From positions 1-46,643 of the forward strand of contig CAZUZF010000002.1 of NCBI GenBank assembly GCA_964624955.1: a DNA stretch of 46,643 nt, in the 5' to 3' direction. A model generated the notes under the pieces. That model searched no databases. It saw only the letters and a program-made list of their open reading frames with translations, and had not been told where the DNA came from. This DNA comes from JACQHJ01 sp964624955 (lineage in GTDB: Bacteria > Patescibacteriota > Microgenomatia > Levybacterales > UBA12049). Below are positions 9,253 through 18,876 of the stretch, in pieces. The position numbers were made by a program, and so were the translations under genes. Within the stretch, counting starts at the first letter, position 1. Each line of letters begins with the position of its first letter.

Positions 9253-10898
9253 GTTCCCACAATCCTAATTGCAATGCTTCCGTCTAAATTATATATTGTT
9301 TTGATAACAGAAGCACCGCCTGGGATATCTTTGGAAGTCCCAACAAAAAGCGTATTTTTGAGTAAACTGTCTTTTTGCCAGTCAATAGATCTAAAAGTAT
9401 ATCTACCGAATGAATGATGGGACTCAAAACTTCCTGAACTTGTACTTCCTGTCTTTTGATACTCGCTTGGGGGGAATTTAAGATAGAAGAGGAAAAACAT
9501 GTATGACTTATCCATCGGCTGATTATCTGAAATAACAATTTGATCGTATTTATCCTGCAACCTTAATACCTCATCTACAGCCTGTTTATACCCGTATTGC
9601 CAATCGGCTGAATGATAATAATTTTGCTGAACAAAATACTGATTTAAAAAGTATGCAAAATTAAAGATGAATACAAAGGAAAAAATTAAAAATCCAATAT
9701 ATTTTGCTTTTTTAAATCTTTGTAAATAAACAAATGAGTATACTATTCCTATAGCAGTAAGGATTTGCCATGTAGGAAGAAAATTTAGCGTCCTTACCGC
9801 ATGAGGAACTCCTGTTGTAATAGAAGCAGGAACAGGTGCCAATAAAAGCCAGCCGAAAATTAAAAGCTTGGTTTCTCTATTAAAATCGGAAAACATAAGT
9901 AAATAAATTCCAAAAAGAATAAATGGAATTTCAAACAGATATAAAAGCCCCATATTGGGAGCGTGATGCCTTGCTATATCCCCTCTTAAAAAAAGCCAGT
10001 TTGGGTCAAAATGAGAAATGTAACCTGCGATAATGGTCTTTGCGTAAACCACTCTTCTGTTATCAAATATTAAACCGAGGTTGTCATTGTTCATTTTATC
10101 TCTTTCAAGCTTTTGGATATTAGACTTCAAAAGCTCTGTTTTATATGAAAAAATGCTTGTTCCGGTAACTCTTAAAAGCGCCGCTTGGTTATTTAAGATG
10201 TAAAAAAACATCGGCAGAATAACAATAACTCCAACTACTAATGCGGCCAAAATATATTTTTTTGAAAGTGACCATATCTGTTTTCTATATATAAGCAAAA
10301 GTCCTAATACCAAAAGAGGCACAAACACTTTCTCACTTTGATAGGTGTAGATTCCAAGTCCTGCAAAAATTGCGGATAACACAAGCATCCATGGCTTTTT
10401 AATTCCCTTAACAAAAAACAGCACTGTCAGAATATTTAATGTACTAGCTACGTTGGATTCAAAGCCAACTCTTGAAAACTGAAGGGACCAGGCAGATATG
10501 GCCAAAAGAAAGCTTGCGACAAGAGAAATATAATCTCTGTACTTTTGTTTCTCAAAAAGTTCCCTGGTTAGGAAAAAAACGGCAATAACCGAGATAATGC
10601 CAAAAACACTTGAAGGGAATCTAACAGCAAAAACACCAAGATCAAACAAAAAGATTGCGGGAATAATAAGATAGGCATAAAGGGCGGGCTTGTAATCATC
10701 AAAGGATCTAAGTACAACTGGAAGAAATTTACCAAATTCATCCCTTCCAGTTTGAATTATCGAATAAGCGTCATATCCTAAGGCAACCTCATCCCAATCA
10801 GGAGAAGGCGGAACATTACCAAGCTGGTAGATTCTTAAAAAGGCAGCAAGAATTACAATACTGCTAATTAATATTAAAAGTAATTTTTTATTAACCAT
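9249..10898 (-). CDS. GT-C glycosyltransferase, ArnT/PMT_2-like (WDE-type paralogue group)
   Basis: A 549-residue polytopic membrane protein. It opens with a helix ending FLRIYQLGNVPP and the first outside loop DWDEVALGYDAYS (residues 34-46), then TGRDEFGKFLP (50-60). The tail ends in a soluble domain with a FFLFYLKFPPSEYQ segment. The same opening (FLRFYQLG..., D/E pair, GYDAYS, G[RK]D, FLP) and a related LFY-x-K-x-P tail segment occur at 10891-12528 and 12533-14230, and in weaker form at 14820-16523. These four are therefore serial duplicates. In this fold the D/E pair after the first helix is the candidate catalytic or metal-binding site. The gene overlaps the upstream one by 8 bases. Confidence 0.83.
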   Translation of the reverse strand: MVNKKLLLILISSIVILAAFLRIYQLGNVPPSPDWDEVALGYDAYSIIQTGRDEFGKFLPVVLRSFDDYKPALYAYLIIPAIFLFDLGVFAVRFPSSVFGIISVIAVFFLTRELFEKQKYRDYISLVASFLLAISAWSLQFSRVGFESNVASTLNILTVLFFVKGIKKPWMLVLSAIFAGLGIYTYQSEKVFVPLLVLGLLLIYRKQIWSLSKKYILAALVVGVIVILPMFFYILNNQAALLRVTGTSIFSYKTELLKSNIQKLERDKMNNDNLGLIFDNRRVVYAKTIIAGYISHFDPNWLFLRGDIARHHAPNMGLLYLFEIPFILFGIYLLMFSDFNRETKLLIFGWLLLAPVPASITTGVPHAVRTLNFLPTWQILTAIGIVYSFVYLQRFKKAKYIGFLIFSFVFIFNFAYFLNQYFVQQNYYHSADWQYGYKQAVDEVLRLQDKYDQIVISDNQPMDKSYMFFLFYLKFPPSEYQKTGSTSSGSFESHHSFGRYTFRSIDWQKDSLLKNTLFVGTSKDIPGGASVIKTIYNLDGSIAIRIVGT

Positions 10899-12528
10899 AA
10901 GTGTAAGCTACCAATACGGGTGTACCGTCTAATAAATAAAATGTTTTGATTATATTTATATTTTGGGGCAAATTATATGGAGTATTGATGTATAAAACTT
11001 TATTCTTTTCACTTAGCTCATAATTAAAATCTTTTGGAAAAACATATTTACCTACTCTTTCTATATTGACAAAACCGAATGCATCCCTGTCAATGCTGGA
11101 ATTTTCTCTAAAATATTTTGGGTTTTTACCTGTGTAGAAAAGATAATACACATATGGTCTGCCTAAAGTTTGGGTAATTTGAATATAGTCATAGTCATTC
11201 TCTTGTGTTTTTACAAAATCTATTGACTCCTTATATCCGTATTGCCATTCTCCAGAATAGTCAAATGGATAATGTTTTAAATAATTGTGGGCAAAGTAAA
11301 CAACGTTTAAAAACAAAAGGGAAAATAAAATACCCGCTACCACTTTTTTTCTTTTTTTTACAAAATCCAAAACCTGGACAAACCCGTAAGCCACAATTAT
11401 CTGAAAGGTTGGGAGGGTAGTCTCAATTCTTAGAGCATGTGGAGTCTCCCTTGCCGTTGCTGCTGGAATTATGCCTATTAAAAGCCAAAGCGGAATAAGC
11501 CAGAAACTCCCTTCCTTTCTTTTTAGAAGCAACAATATTCCCGCCACAAAAAAGACTATGTCGAATATATACATTTGGCCTACTTCTTGAGTGGAAAACT
11601 TAGGATTTCCGTCTCCTTTTATAAATAAAAATATTGGAGAAAGATTATCAAAATAATGTTTTACATACTCAAGCGAATACAAAACCCTTCTATTATGAAT
11701 TATCTTTGACCAAAGCGCATTTGAGTCATTTGCAATTTCTTGGTTGGCGGTTTTTACAACTGCGGGATCTGAAAATATATTTACCTCCTTAAACCTCAAG
11801 GAAGCCTGGGGAGAAAGTAAAAAACCGATAATTGGTAAAAAAATCAAAAAACCTACTACAAAGGCGACAATCGTTTCTTTCTTGATTGTTAAAAGCTTTT
11901 TTCTAAAAACAATCACTAGGATCAGCACCAAAAGCGGGACAACAATTCTTGATGTATTAAATGTATACATCGATATGGCAAAGGATATTGCTGAAATTAC
12001 CAAATACCATTTCTTATCCCTAGTTGCAGCCAGAAATCCCCAAATACCTAATGCTATAAAAAATGACGCTACGTTTGCCTCAAAAGCAGCCCTAGACAAG
12101 AGGATGTGCCACGGAGATATGGCAAGGAATAATGAAGATAAGAGTGCGTAGTTTTCCTTATGTTTACTCTGGGAAAAAATTCTTTTTACCAAAAAATAAG
12201 TAAGTATTACTGTAAGTACTCCAAAAAAGGCAGACGGAAACCTTACTGCAAACTCATTTAAACCAAAAATTTTAATAGGAATAACATCAAGATATGCGTA
12301 GACAGGGGGTTTGAAATCTCCGAATGATTCAAGATAATCTATGGGCAAAAATCTTCCAAACTCATCTTTTCCGTCAAGTCCTAATGAGTAGGCATTATAT
12401 CCCCAGGCTACCTCATCCCAAGTAAGGCTTGGTGGATTTGTATTTAACTGATAAAATCTTAAAAAAACCGAAATGAAAACTATAAATACGAGTAGAATTA
12501 AATTTTTGTATTTTTTAATATATTGCAT
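10891..12528 (-). CDS. GT-C glycosyltransferase, ArnT/PMT_2-like (WDE-type paralogue group)
   Basis: A 545-residue polytopic membrane protein with the first outside loop TWDEVAWGYNAYS (residues 36-48), then GKDEFGRFLP (53-62) and a GDFKPPVYAY segment (70-79). The C-terminal outside tail carries YVYYLFYTGKNPKYF, matching its downstream neighbour. It has a normal length for bacterial PMT_2 proteins and no broken motifs. The start ATG at 12528 lies 4 bases after the stop of the upstream gene. The donor is inferred to be a polyprenyl-phosphate sugar; nothing in the sequence fixes which sugar is moved. Confidence 0.83.
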   Translation of the reverse strand: MQYIKKYKNLILLVFIVFISVFLRFYQLNTNPPSLTWDEVAWGYNAYSLGLDGKDEFGRFLPIDYLESFGDFKPPVYAYLDVIPIKIFGLNEFAVRFPSAFFGVLTVILTYFLVKRIFSQSKHKENYALLSSLFLAISPWHILLSRAAFEANVASFFIALGIWGFLAATRDKKWYLVISAISFAISMYTFNTSRIVVPLLVLILVIVFRKKLLTIKKETIVAFVVGFLIFLPIIGFLLSPQASLRFKEVNIFSDPAVVKTANQEIANDSNALWSKIIHNRRVLYSLEYVKHYFDNLSPIFLFIKGDGNPKFSTQEVGQMYIFDIVFFVAGILLLLKRKEGSFWLIPLWLLIGIIPAATARETPHALRIETTLPTFQIIVAYGFVQVLDFVKKRKKVVAGILFSLLFLNVVYFAHNYLKHYPFDYSGEWQYGYKESIDFVKTQENDYDYIQITQTLGRPYVYYLFYTGKNPKYFRENSSIDRDAFGFVNIERVGKYVFPKDFNYELSEKNKVLYINTPYNLPQNINIIKTFYLLDGTPVLVAYTYG

Positions 12529-12532
12529 TTTT

Positions 12533-14230
12533 TTATGATTTTAACAATTTCTGTCTCTTTTCATATTCTAGCAAATCAAAGTTTCTAATTGCTTTAAATA
12601 TCACGTTTCCCAGTTTATCTTTAATTACAAAAACGGGCTTAACGTCTTTAGGAAAATCAACAGGATTTGAAATAATTAAAATCCTTTCATCCGACAGTCC
12701 CTTTAGCTCTTTTGCTATTGGTGGATTATCAACAAAATATATATTATTTATTCTATCTATTGATATCCATCCATCACTACCAGTTTTGTAATCTACGTTT
12801 TCTTTTTGCTGAAAGGAAGAAGGATCATATTTATTGTAGAAAAGATAATAGATATACTGTTTGGCATCATTTAAATGCTTTGATATATAAATTCTGTCAT
12901 AATCGTTTTTTAAAAAGTAAGTTTTTTCCATTAAATCTTTATATCCGTATTGGGAAAAAATGGAATAATTGTTTTTAAAGTAGGTGGTATAGATTACAAA
13001 AAAAGAAACAGAACTAAAAGAAATGACTAACACAAATATGGTAGTAAGTAAATACCTTAATTTCTTTCTTTCTTTTAAAATATCGAAAACATAATAAATT
13101 CCCAAACCGCCGAAAAGGGCTAGGAATGGTTGCATTATAGATGTCCTTGTATAGTTTCCGTCACTCGTAAACGAATCCGGTAAAGGAGAAAGTAAGAATA
13201 AAATAATTAAGGCTACATTTAATTTTCGTGGCCTACCATTTTTCAAAAAAAATGTAACTCCTATTATTAAAGGTAAGAAGTTAAAAAGATAATCTAATCC
13301 CCTTTTTGGCAATATTGAAAATTGTGTGGCAGTACCGTTTATATATAAAAAGTTGGGAGAAAAATGAGATAAATAATTTTTAACAAATGTGCTTGTAAAA
13401 AGAATCCCTTTATTATCTGTTATTTTGCAAATAATAGGATTAAATAAATTTAAGCATTGACCTCTCTCGTCATTGAGGTTATTTATTAAGCCTATGCTGT
13501 TAATGTTGGTTGTCAAACCTACCTGGGAAAATCTTACTAAAGCCGAATTTTTTTGAAAAATTATCGGGGATATAATAATTAAGAACAATATTAAAGGTTT
13601 TAACAAATACCTATATCCCTTTTCCTTTTTATAATTTAAATATAGAACTACTATTAAAACTAAAGGGGCGTAAAGAATATAGGCGGAATAAGTATACATA
13701 GTAAGGGAAAGAAAAAAAACGCAGTAAAATAAGCTTTTAGGAGATTTTTGTAATAGCCCAAAAAAGAGTGCAATTAGCAAAAATAAAATAGCAAGATTAG
13801 ATTCATGTCCTATCCTATTTAGCCCAACTGCCCAAGGCATTACTGCCAGTAACAATGCTGAGAAAAAAGCAGCCTTTTGGTTAATTAATTTCTTGACTAA
13901 GAAATATAAAACGGCAGTGGATAAAACTCCGGCTAAAGCTGATATAAACCTGATGGAAAACTCATTTAAACCAAATAGAAAGATAGGAATTAATGATGAA
14001 TACCTATGTATGGGAGGCTGAAAATCTCCAAAACCAATAAAATTATTTACAGGTAAAAAATTATTCCATTGATCTCTTCCCGTAAGAAGCAGAGAGTAGG
14101 CATCATACCCGGCATTAGCTTCATCGTTTAGTAATCCCGCGGGAATATTGCCAAGCTGATAAAACCTTAAAAAAAGGGCTATCAAAATAACTAACACTAA
14201 AGCAAAATTAATTTTTTTAAAAATATTCAT
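12533..14230 (-). CDS. GT-C glycosyltransferase, ArnT/PMT_2-like (WDE-type paralogue group)
   Basis: A 565-residue polytopic membrane protein. The first loop reads NDEANAGYDAYS (residues 35-46), so the W of the neighbours' WDE is replaced by N while the D/E pair is kept. TGRDQWNNFLP (50-60) and GDFQPPIHRY (68-77) follow. The tail holds YIYYLFYNKYDPSSFQ. It overlaps the methyltransferase gene by 4 bases (ATGA). It probably has the same chemistry as its paralogues with a different sugar or acceptor. The AT content is very high, as in its neighbours. Confidence 0.82.
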   Translation of the reverse strand: MNIFKKINFALVLVILIALFLRFYQLGNIPAGLLNDEANAGYDAYSLLLTGRDQWNNFLPVNNFIGFGDFQPPIHRYSSLIPIFLFGLNEFSIRFISALAGVLSTAVLYFLVKKLINQKAAFFSALLLAVMPWAVGLNRIGHESNLAILFLLIALFFGLLQKSPKSLFYCVFFLSLTMYTYSAYILYAPLVLIVVLYLNYKKEKGYRYLLKPLILFLIIISPIIFQKNSALVRFSQVGLTTNINSIGLINNLNDERGQCLNLFNPIICKITDNKGILFTSTFVKNYLSHFSPNFLYINGTATQFSILPKRGLDYLFNFLPLIIGVTFFLKNGRPRKLNVALIILFLLSPLPDSFTSDGNYTRTSIMQPFLALFGGLGIYYVFDILKERKKLRYLLTTIFVLVISFSSVSFFVIYTTYFKNNYSIFSQYGYKDLMEKTYFLKNDYDRIYISKHLNDAKQYIYYLFYNKYDPSSFQQKENVDYKTGSDGWISIDRINNIYFVDNPPIAKELKGLSDERILIISNPVDFPKDVKPVFVIKDKLGNVIFKAIRNFDLLEYEKRQKLLKS

Positions 14231-14817
14231 TTTTGAACTTTAAACCACATATTGAAGCTTAATTCAAAAAATCCCCCTTTTATATTGTCTTTTTCAAATC
14301 CTGCTTTTTCTATTAATTTTTCTATTGCTAATTTAGAATAGTGATGTTTATGATCATGTATCTCCTCAGCACTTATTAAAGAAAATAATGAGACTGCGTG
14401 CAATACTTTATCCGACCATGGAGATGGAGTAGTCATAATAAGAAAACCACCGTCTTTTAAGACTCTTAATATCTCCTTTAAAACAAAGTCGATTTTAGAA
14501 TCTTCAATATGTTCAAAAACAGCAAGCATTGTAACAACATCAAAGAAATTTTCTTTAAAGGGAAGTGGGTTTTTGATTACATTGTGTTTTTTAAGAATTA
14601 TCCCGTTAACATTTGAAGTTATAAGGAAAGGATCGATTCCATACCTTTCTTTAAAGCCTGATGTAGTTAAAAAATAAGGATAAGATCCGCATCCAATATC
14701 TAATATTTTTCCTTTTTCTAAGCTTTTCGGAATAAGGCTGTTTGCCTTTTGTGCTCTTTTTCTTGCTAGAAAATTCTCAAGTAAACCAGATCCTCTGGTA
14801 AAATGTTGGTTGTTCAT
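14227..14817 (-). CDS. Class I SAM-dependent methyltransferase
   Basis: A 196-residue soluble protein with the SAM-binding ILDIGCGSYP (residues 38-47), an acidic residue after the next strand (GID, D62), the FDVVTMLAVFEHIED segment (92-106) and LRVLKDGGFLIMTTP (117-131). These are the motifs of the Methyltransf_11 type. A HDHKHHYSK stretch (154-162) is the usual strand-6 region of small-molecule methyltransferases of this group. It is embedded between two GT-C glycosyltransferase genes (ATGA overlap downstream, 2-base gap upstream), so the likely target is a sugar or lipid-linked glycan, perhaps as a cap. That target is inferred from context only. Confidence 0.85.
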   Translation of the reverse strand: MNNQHFTRGSGLLENFLARKRAQKANSLIPKSLEKGKILDIGCGSYPYFLTTSGFKERYGIDPFLITSNVNGIILKKHNVIKNPLPFKENFFDVVTMLAVFEHIEDSKIDFVLKEILRVLKDGGFLIMTTPSPWSDKVLHAVSLFSLISAEEIHDHKHHYSKLAIEKLIEKAGFEKDNIKGGFFELSFNMWFKVQK

Positions 14818-14819
14818 GT

Positions 14820-16523
14820 TTATTTTAAAGACAGTAATGTAAATGCAACTGTATTATCAGGTCTTTTTATTTGAGCTACTACCTTTACTCCCTCTTTTGG
14901 AATCGGACAGCCTTGATCATTTATATAAAGAGTGTTTTTAACTCCTCTTAAGGTCGTGGTCTTTACTTTACTAATTGGATCTATCGATACAAGCTGGGCA
15001 AGAGGGCACTTTTCTTCTGTAATTTCATATTTATCAAAAGAGATACTTCCATAGTTTGTTTTATTCGTGTCTTTAATAATAGCTTGAAGTTTTAACGGAT
15101 CATATTTGCTATAGAAGGCAAGAAAAATTGTAGGAGCAGAATTTGAATCAGTTATTACTATCTTTTCATAAATCTTATACTGACTATTAATTGTATAAAC
15201 TAAGTCCCTATAGCCTTCTTGCCTATACCAAGGCTGATGAACCACTTGATGGATATGGTATTGATGAATATAAAAGAAAAAATTATAAATAATAATAAAG
15301 CTAAATATTGCTCCAATAATTAAAGACGCGAACCTAAATTTTTTGTTTAATATAACCGCGTTATTTAAAATATTTATAAAACCAAAAGCAATTAAAATAG
15401 AAAGGGCGGGGAAAACTAAAAGGGTTCTTTGTAAATTTGGTATATCATCAAAAGTTAGCCCGCTTCCAATTGGAACTATTAATATCCAACCTAAGATCAA
15501 AAGAAGTTTCTCCTTTTCTTTTATCAAAAAATAAACCCCAGAAAGAATAAACAATAAATCGATAATATAAAGCAGTCCCATTGACGGCACTTTGTATCTT
15601 ATGGGGAGTCCTAAATCATTAAAAAGAAAATTAAAAGAAAAATGATCAAAATAATTTTTAACAAAAGTAGATGAGTAGTTAGATATTTTGTTATGGAATG
15701 CTCTGGCAGTAAATATAGAAACATTTTTTACGCCATCTTCTCTTAACTGTTCTTCAAGCACTAATTGAGTTAGGGGATTTTGAAATATTGATAAACTTCT
15801 AATCCTAAATGAGAGTTGGGGAGAGAGTAAAACATATATAACAGGGGTCACTATCAGTACTAAATAAATAATAGATGGAATAACTAATTTTTTTATATTT
15901 ATCTTTTTTATATATAAACCGTATAAAAACAAAAGCGGTATAAAAATTGGAAGAAAACTTCTTGCAGCCTGATAAATAACTAAGTTAATTGCAAAAACAA
16001 TGAATGCAAGAATTAATAAATATAATTTATTCTTATTTAGCCAATATATATAAAGACACATACCTAATGTTATAAAAAAGACCACCAAAACACTTTCGGT
16101 TGATAGTCTGGATAAATTAATATGCCAAGGAGAAATAGCCAGAAAAAAGCTACTCAAAAGACCAATTACTTCTTTATTTTTTTTATCTTTAAAAATTAAA
16201 ATAACTAATAAATAAACCAAAGGAACGGTTAAACTTCCAAATAAGGCTGCTGGAAATCTGGTGCTTAATTCACTTAAACCAAAAATTGCTATAGAGGGTA
16301 TTGCGCTATATGAATATCCCGCGGGGCTGTATAGAAATGAATGTAAGTTAAAGGGTAATAAATTTCCCGTTATTTCTCTTCCTGTTTTTAAGATTGAAAA
16401 GGCGTTATATCCAAAATATGCCTCATCAACATGAAAGCCTGTAGGATTTTTACCTAAATCGACAAACCGTAAAAACGTACCTAATAAAAAAATAGCAAAT
16501 AAAATTATATATATTTTTTTCAT
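14820..16523 (-). CDS. GT-C glycosyltransferase, ArnT/PMT_2-like (diverged WDE-type paralogue)
   Basis: A 567-residue polytopic membrane protein. The first loop reads HVDEAYFGYNAFS (residues 31-43), followed by TGREITGNLLPF (47-58). The overall plan matches the three downstream paralogues, but the tail is longer, ends in a region with two cysteines (EEKCPL and DQGCPIP), and the LFY segment is changed to LAFYSKYDP. The two cysteines lie in the part predicted to be outside and could form a disulfide; this is inference. It overlaps the upstream PTPS-related gene by 4 bases. Confidence 0.82.
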   Translation of the reverse strand: MKKIYIILFAIFLLGTFLRFVDLGKNPTGFHVDEAYFGYNAFSILKTGREITGNLLPFNLHSFLYSPAGYSYSAIPSIAIFGLSELSTRFPAALFGSLTVPLVYLLVILIFKDKKNKEVIGLLSSFFLAISPWHINLSRLSTESVLVVFFITLGMCLYIYWLNKNKLYLLILAFIVFAINLVIYQAARSFLPIFIPLLFLYGLYIKKINIKKLVIPSIIYLVLIVTPVIYVLLSPQLSFRIRSLSIFQNPLTQLVLEEQLREDGVKNVSIFTARAFHNKISNYSSTFVKNYFDHFSFNFLFNDLGLPIRYKVPSMGLLYIIDLLFILSGVYFLIKEKEKLLLILGWILIVPIGSGLTFDDIPNLQRTLLVFPALSILIAFGFINILNNAVILNKKFRFASLIIGAIFSFIIIYNFFFYIHQYHIHQVVHQPWYRQEGYRDLVYTINSQYKIYEKIVITDSNSAPTIFLAFYSKYDPLKLQAIIKDTNKTNYGSISFDKYEITEEKCPLAQLVSIDPISKVKTTTLRGVKNTLYINDQGCPIPKEGVKVVAQIKRPDNTVAFTLLSLK

Positions 16524-18169
16524 GTCTTAAGTTTTATTATTTCAAATTTTTTATTCATAAAATACGCTATTATAAGTATTAATCCCAAGATACTTATGGT
16601 ATCAGACAATAATCTCAAAGGTGTTTCGCTGAAAAAAACCTTAACATTGTAAACACCTTGTTTTACGTAGAAGGTTATTAACCCCCTATGACTTACATCT
16701 TGGAATTCAATTGGCACTCTATCTCCGTTAACATCCACCCTCCAGCCTGGAAAATATACAGTGTTATCGAGTATTTGAATAGGTGTATCAGCTTGTAATA
16801 TAAAGCTATGCATATTAGATTTTCTAGATATATTCTTTATAGCTCCTTCACCCGAAATTATCTCTATATTTTTAAGGGGGATTGAAGAAAAATCCCCCGC
16901 TGTCCAAACAGTACTTGTCCTCATATGATAATCAGTAGTGCCTTTATATTCTAAATAAAAATTATCATTTTTATAACTATACCCGTTAACTTTTACGTAC
17001 TGAAGAGACGATATGATAAATATAAAAAGTATTACAGATAAATAAATCTTTCTGTCTATTTTTCCCAGTATATAAAAAGCGATCATAGATAGTGAAAAAC
17101 CTGCTACTGCGATAAATCTCCAGGGATAACCCATTAGCTTTATCAGAGGTAGATTTTCCCATAAAGCTTTGGAATATGGTGTTACCATAAAAACAGATAT
17201 GCAAAATATAAACAGCCAAAAAATTAACATTTTCTTATATTTAATAAAATGCTTCCAAAATATGATTGTTATGACTGGGATCAAAACATAAAGGATTCCA
17301 AGTTGAGGTGATTGTCCTTTTGTAGTATTAATTTCAGGGGCAAATCCCCACTTTGAATAAATTAAATTTGGGATATCAATAAAGTTACTTAAATATACCT
17401 TTTCAACAATTAATTTAGACAGAACATATTTACCTTCTAAAATCGACGGTAACCAAAAAAAGCTCGAAAGCATCAACCCCAAACCGATAATAAGAGTGGG
17501 GTAGAAAAGTTTTTTTATATCTTTGGAAAATATAATAGCATATGCTAAAAAAACAGGGGTAAACATTAACGCAATACCGTTATGGGAAAGAATAAATAAA
17601 CCATAAAATATTCCACCAAATATTATATCTTTAATTGCATTTTGCTTAATACTTTTATCTATATAAAAGAAAATAATAGGAATAAATACAAAACTTATTA
17701 GTTCCGCTATGTCTCCCCTAACAAAGGTGTCTAAAAACCTGTAAGGAGTAAGAAGATAAATAACTGAGGCGATAAAAGCAACTTCTTCCTTTGCGTATTT
17801 TCTTAACCAAATGAATAAAAATATTGGAGATAATATAAAACTTAGATAAATCATGATTTTAAATATTGATTCAAAACTTAAATTAAATAAATGCAAAAAG
17901 CTTGCAATGTAACCCGGCAGGGGATAGAAAAATATAAACAGGGGAGAGCCATAGCCGTAATTTAGATTCCCAGCCCAACGTGGAATAATTTGTCCGTCTC
18001 TAAATGCTTGAAAATATCCAGCAAATCGAGCCACATGCGCTTCTGAGTCATGACTGTTATAAAGACCATTTTGTAATAAGGGGAATAAAAAAAATGTAGC
18101 GATTAAAATAATTAATAATATATATTTCTGATTTACTATAAATACAAAAATCTTGCGCATTATCTTCAA
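16520..18169 (-). CDS. PF10131-type (PTPS-related) polytopic membrane protein, probable GT-C glycosyltransferase
   Basis: A 549-residue polytopic membrane protein and the closest relative in this window of the protein at 4718-6376. Shared landmarks are HDSEAHVAR (residues 40-48), YPLPGYIASF (82-91), RGDIAE (151-156) and the C-terminal module beginning YFPGWRVDVNG (472-482), followed by RGLITF and one last membrane helix. A role in adding sugars outside the membrane is inferred from the GT-C-like architecture. It overlaps the GT2 gene upstream by 4 bases (18166-18169), a pairing compatible with donor synthesis and use by adjacent genes. Confidence 0.8.
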   Translation of the reverse strand: MKIMRKIFVFIVNQKYILLIILIATFFLFPLLQNGLYNSHDSEAHVARFAGYFQAFRDGQIIPRWAGNLNYGYGSPLFIFFYPLPGYIASFLHLFNLSFESIFKIMIYLSFILSPIFLFIWLRKYAKEEVAFIASVIYLLTPYRFLDTFVRGDIAELISFVFIPIIFFYIDKSIKQNAIKDIIFGGIFYGLFILSHNGIALMFTPVFLAYAIIFSKDIKKLFYPTLIIGLGLMLSSFFWLPSILEGKYVLSKLIVEKVYLSNFIDIPNLIYSKWGFAPEINTTKGQSPQLGILYVLIPVITIIFWKHFIKYKKMLIFWLFIFCISVFMVTPYSKALWENLPLIKLMGYPWRFIAVAGFSLSMIAFYILGKIDRKIYLSVILFIFIISSLQYVKVNGYSYKNDNFYLEYKGTTDYHMRTSTVWTAGDFSSIPLKNIEIISGEGAIKNISRKSNMHSFILQADTPIQILDNTVYFPGWRVDVNGDRVPIEFQDVSHRGLITFYVKQGVYNVKVFFSETPLRLLSDTISILGLILIIAYFMNKKFEIIKLKT

Positions 18170-18876
18170 TCTGTAAACCTGTATTTAAATAAGTACCAAA
18201 AAGCTTTTGTACCGTCTTTAAAAGCACTTATTTTCTTCCCTTCTTCATAGCCTCTTGGAGTAACTTGAATAGGAAGTTCTAAAATCCTGTATCCCTTTTT
18301 TAAAAGTTTTGAGGTAATTTCAGGCTCAAACTCAAATCCTTTTGCGTTAAGCTTTACTCCGTCCAAAGCTTTTCTTGGGAAAAGTTTATAACATGTTTCC
18401 ATGTCCGTTATCCATTGTCCGTACAAAACACTTGTAACCAGACTTAAAAATCTATTGCCAAAATAATGCATTAAAAATCTTAAATTTCTTTCCTCATTTT
18501 TAAAATTAGGAAGTCTTTTTATTCTGGTTCCATAAACGACTTTAGATTTTCCATTCAGTATTGGCTTAATTAAATATTTAATAAATTTTGGGTGGTATTC
18601 CAAATCCGCGTCTTGGATAATAATATATTCCCCCGTTGAATTTTTAATTCCTGTTATGACTGCTGCTCCTTTGCCCTGATTTTTATTGTGGAAGATTATT
18701 TTAATATCTTTAGATTGAAGTTTCTTAAGTTTTTGTACTGTACCGTCCGTTGATCCATCATCAACAACAACTATTTCCTTCTCAACGCCTGGGATTGGTT
18801 CTTTTTTTACTCTCTCAAGTATCTCGGTTACGGTAGAGCTTTCATTAAATACAGGGACAATAATAGATAATTTCAT
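18166..18876 (-). CDS. GT2 polyprenyl-phosphate sugar synthase, DPM1-like
   Basis: A 236-residue soluble GT2 enzyme. It has VPVFNE (residues 7-12), VVDDGSTDGT (37-46), the metal-binding QDADLEY (88-94), a GNRFLS segment, and TDMETCYKLF in the acceptor region, all typical of the DPM1/DPG-synthase-like group. These enzymes transfer a sugar from GDP-mannose or a UDP-sugar to polyprenyl phosphate at the cytoplasmic face. Unlike GtrB, it has no C-terminal membrane helices, so it must bind the membrane peripherally. It lies directly upstream of a GT-C-type gene, which makes it a natural donor supplier for the external transferases. Confidence 0.85.
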   Translation of the reverse strand: MKLSIIVPVFNESSTVTEILERVKKEPIPGVEKEIVVVDDGSTDGTVQKLKKLQSKDIKIIFHNKNQGKGAAVITGIKNSTGEYIIIQDADLEYHPKFIKYLIKPILNGKSKVVYGTRIKRLPNFKNEERNLRFLMHYFGNRFLSLVTSVLYGQWITDMETCYKLFPRKALDGVKLNAKGFEFEPEITSKLLKKGYRILELPIQVTPRGYEEGKKISAFKDGTKAFWYLFKYRFTD

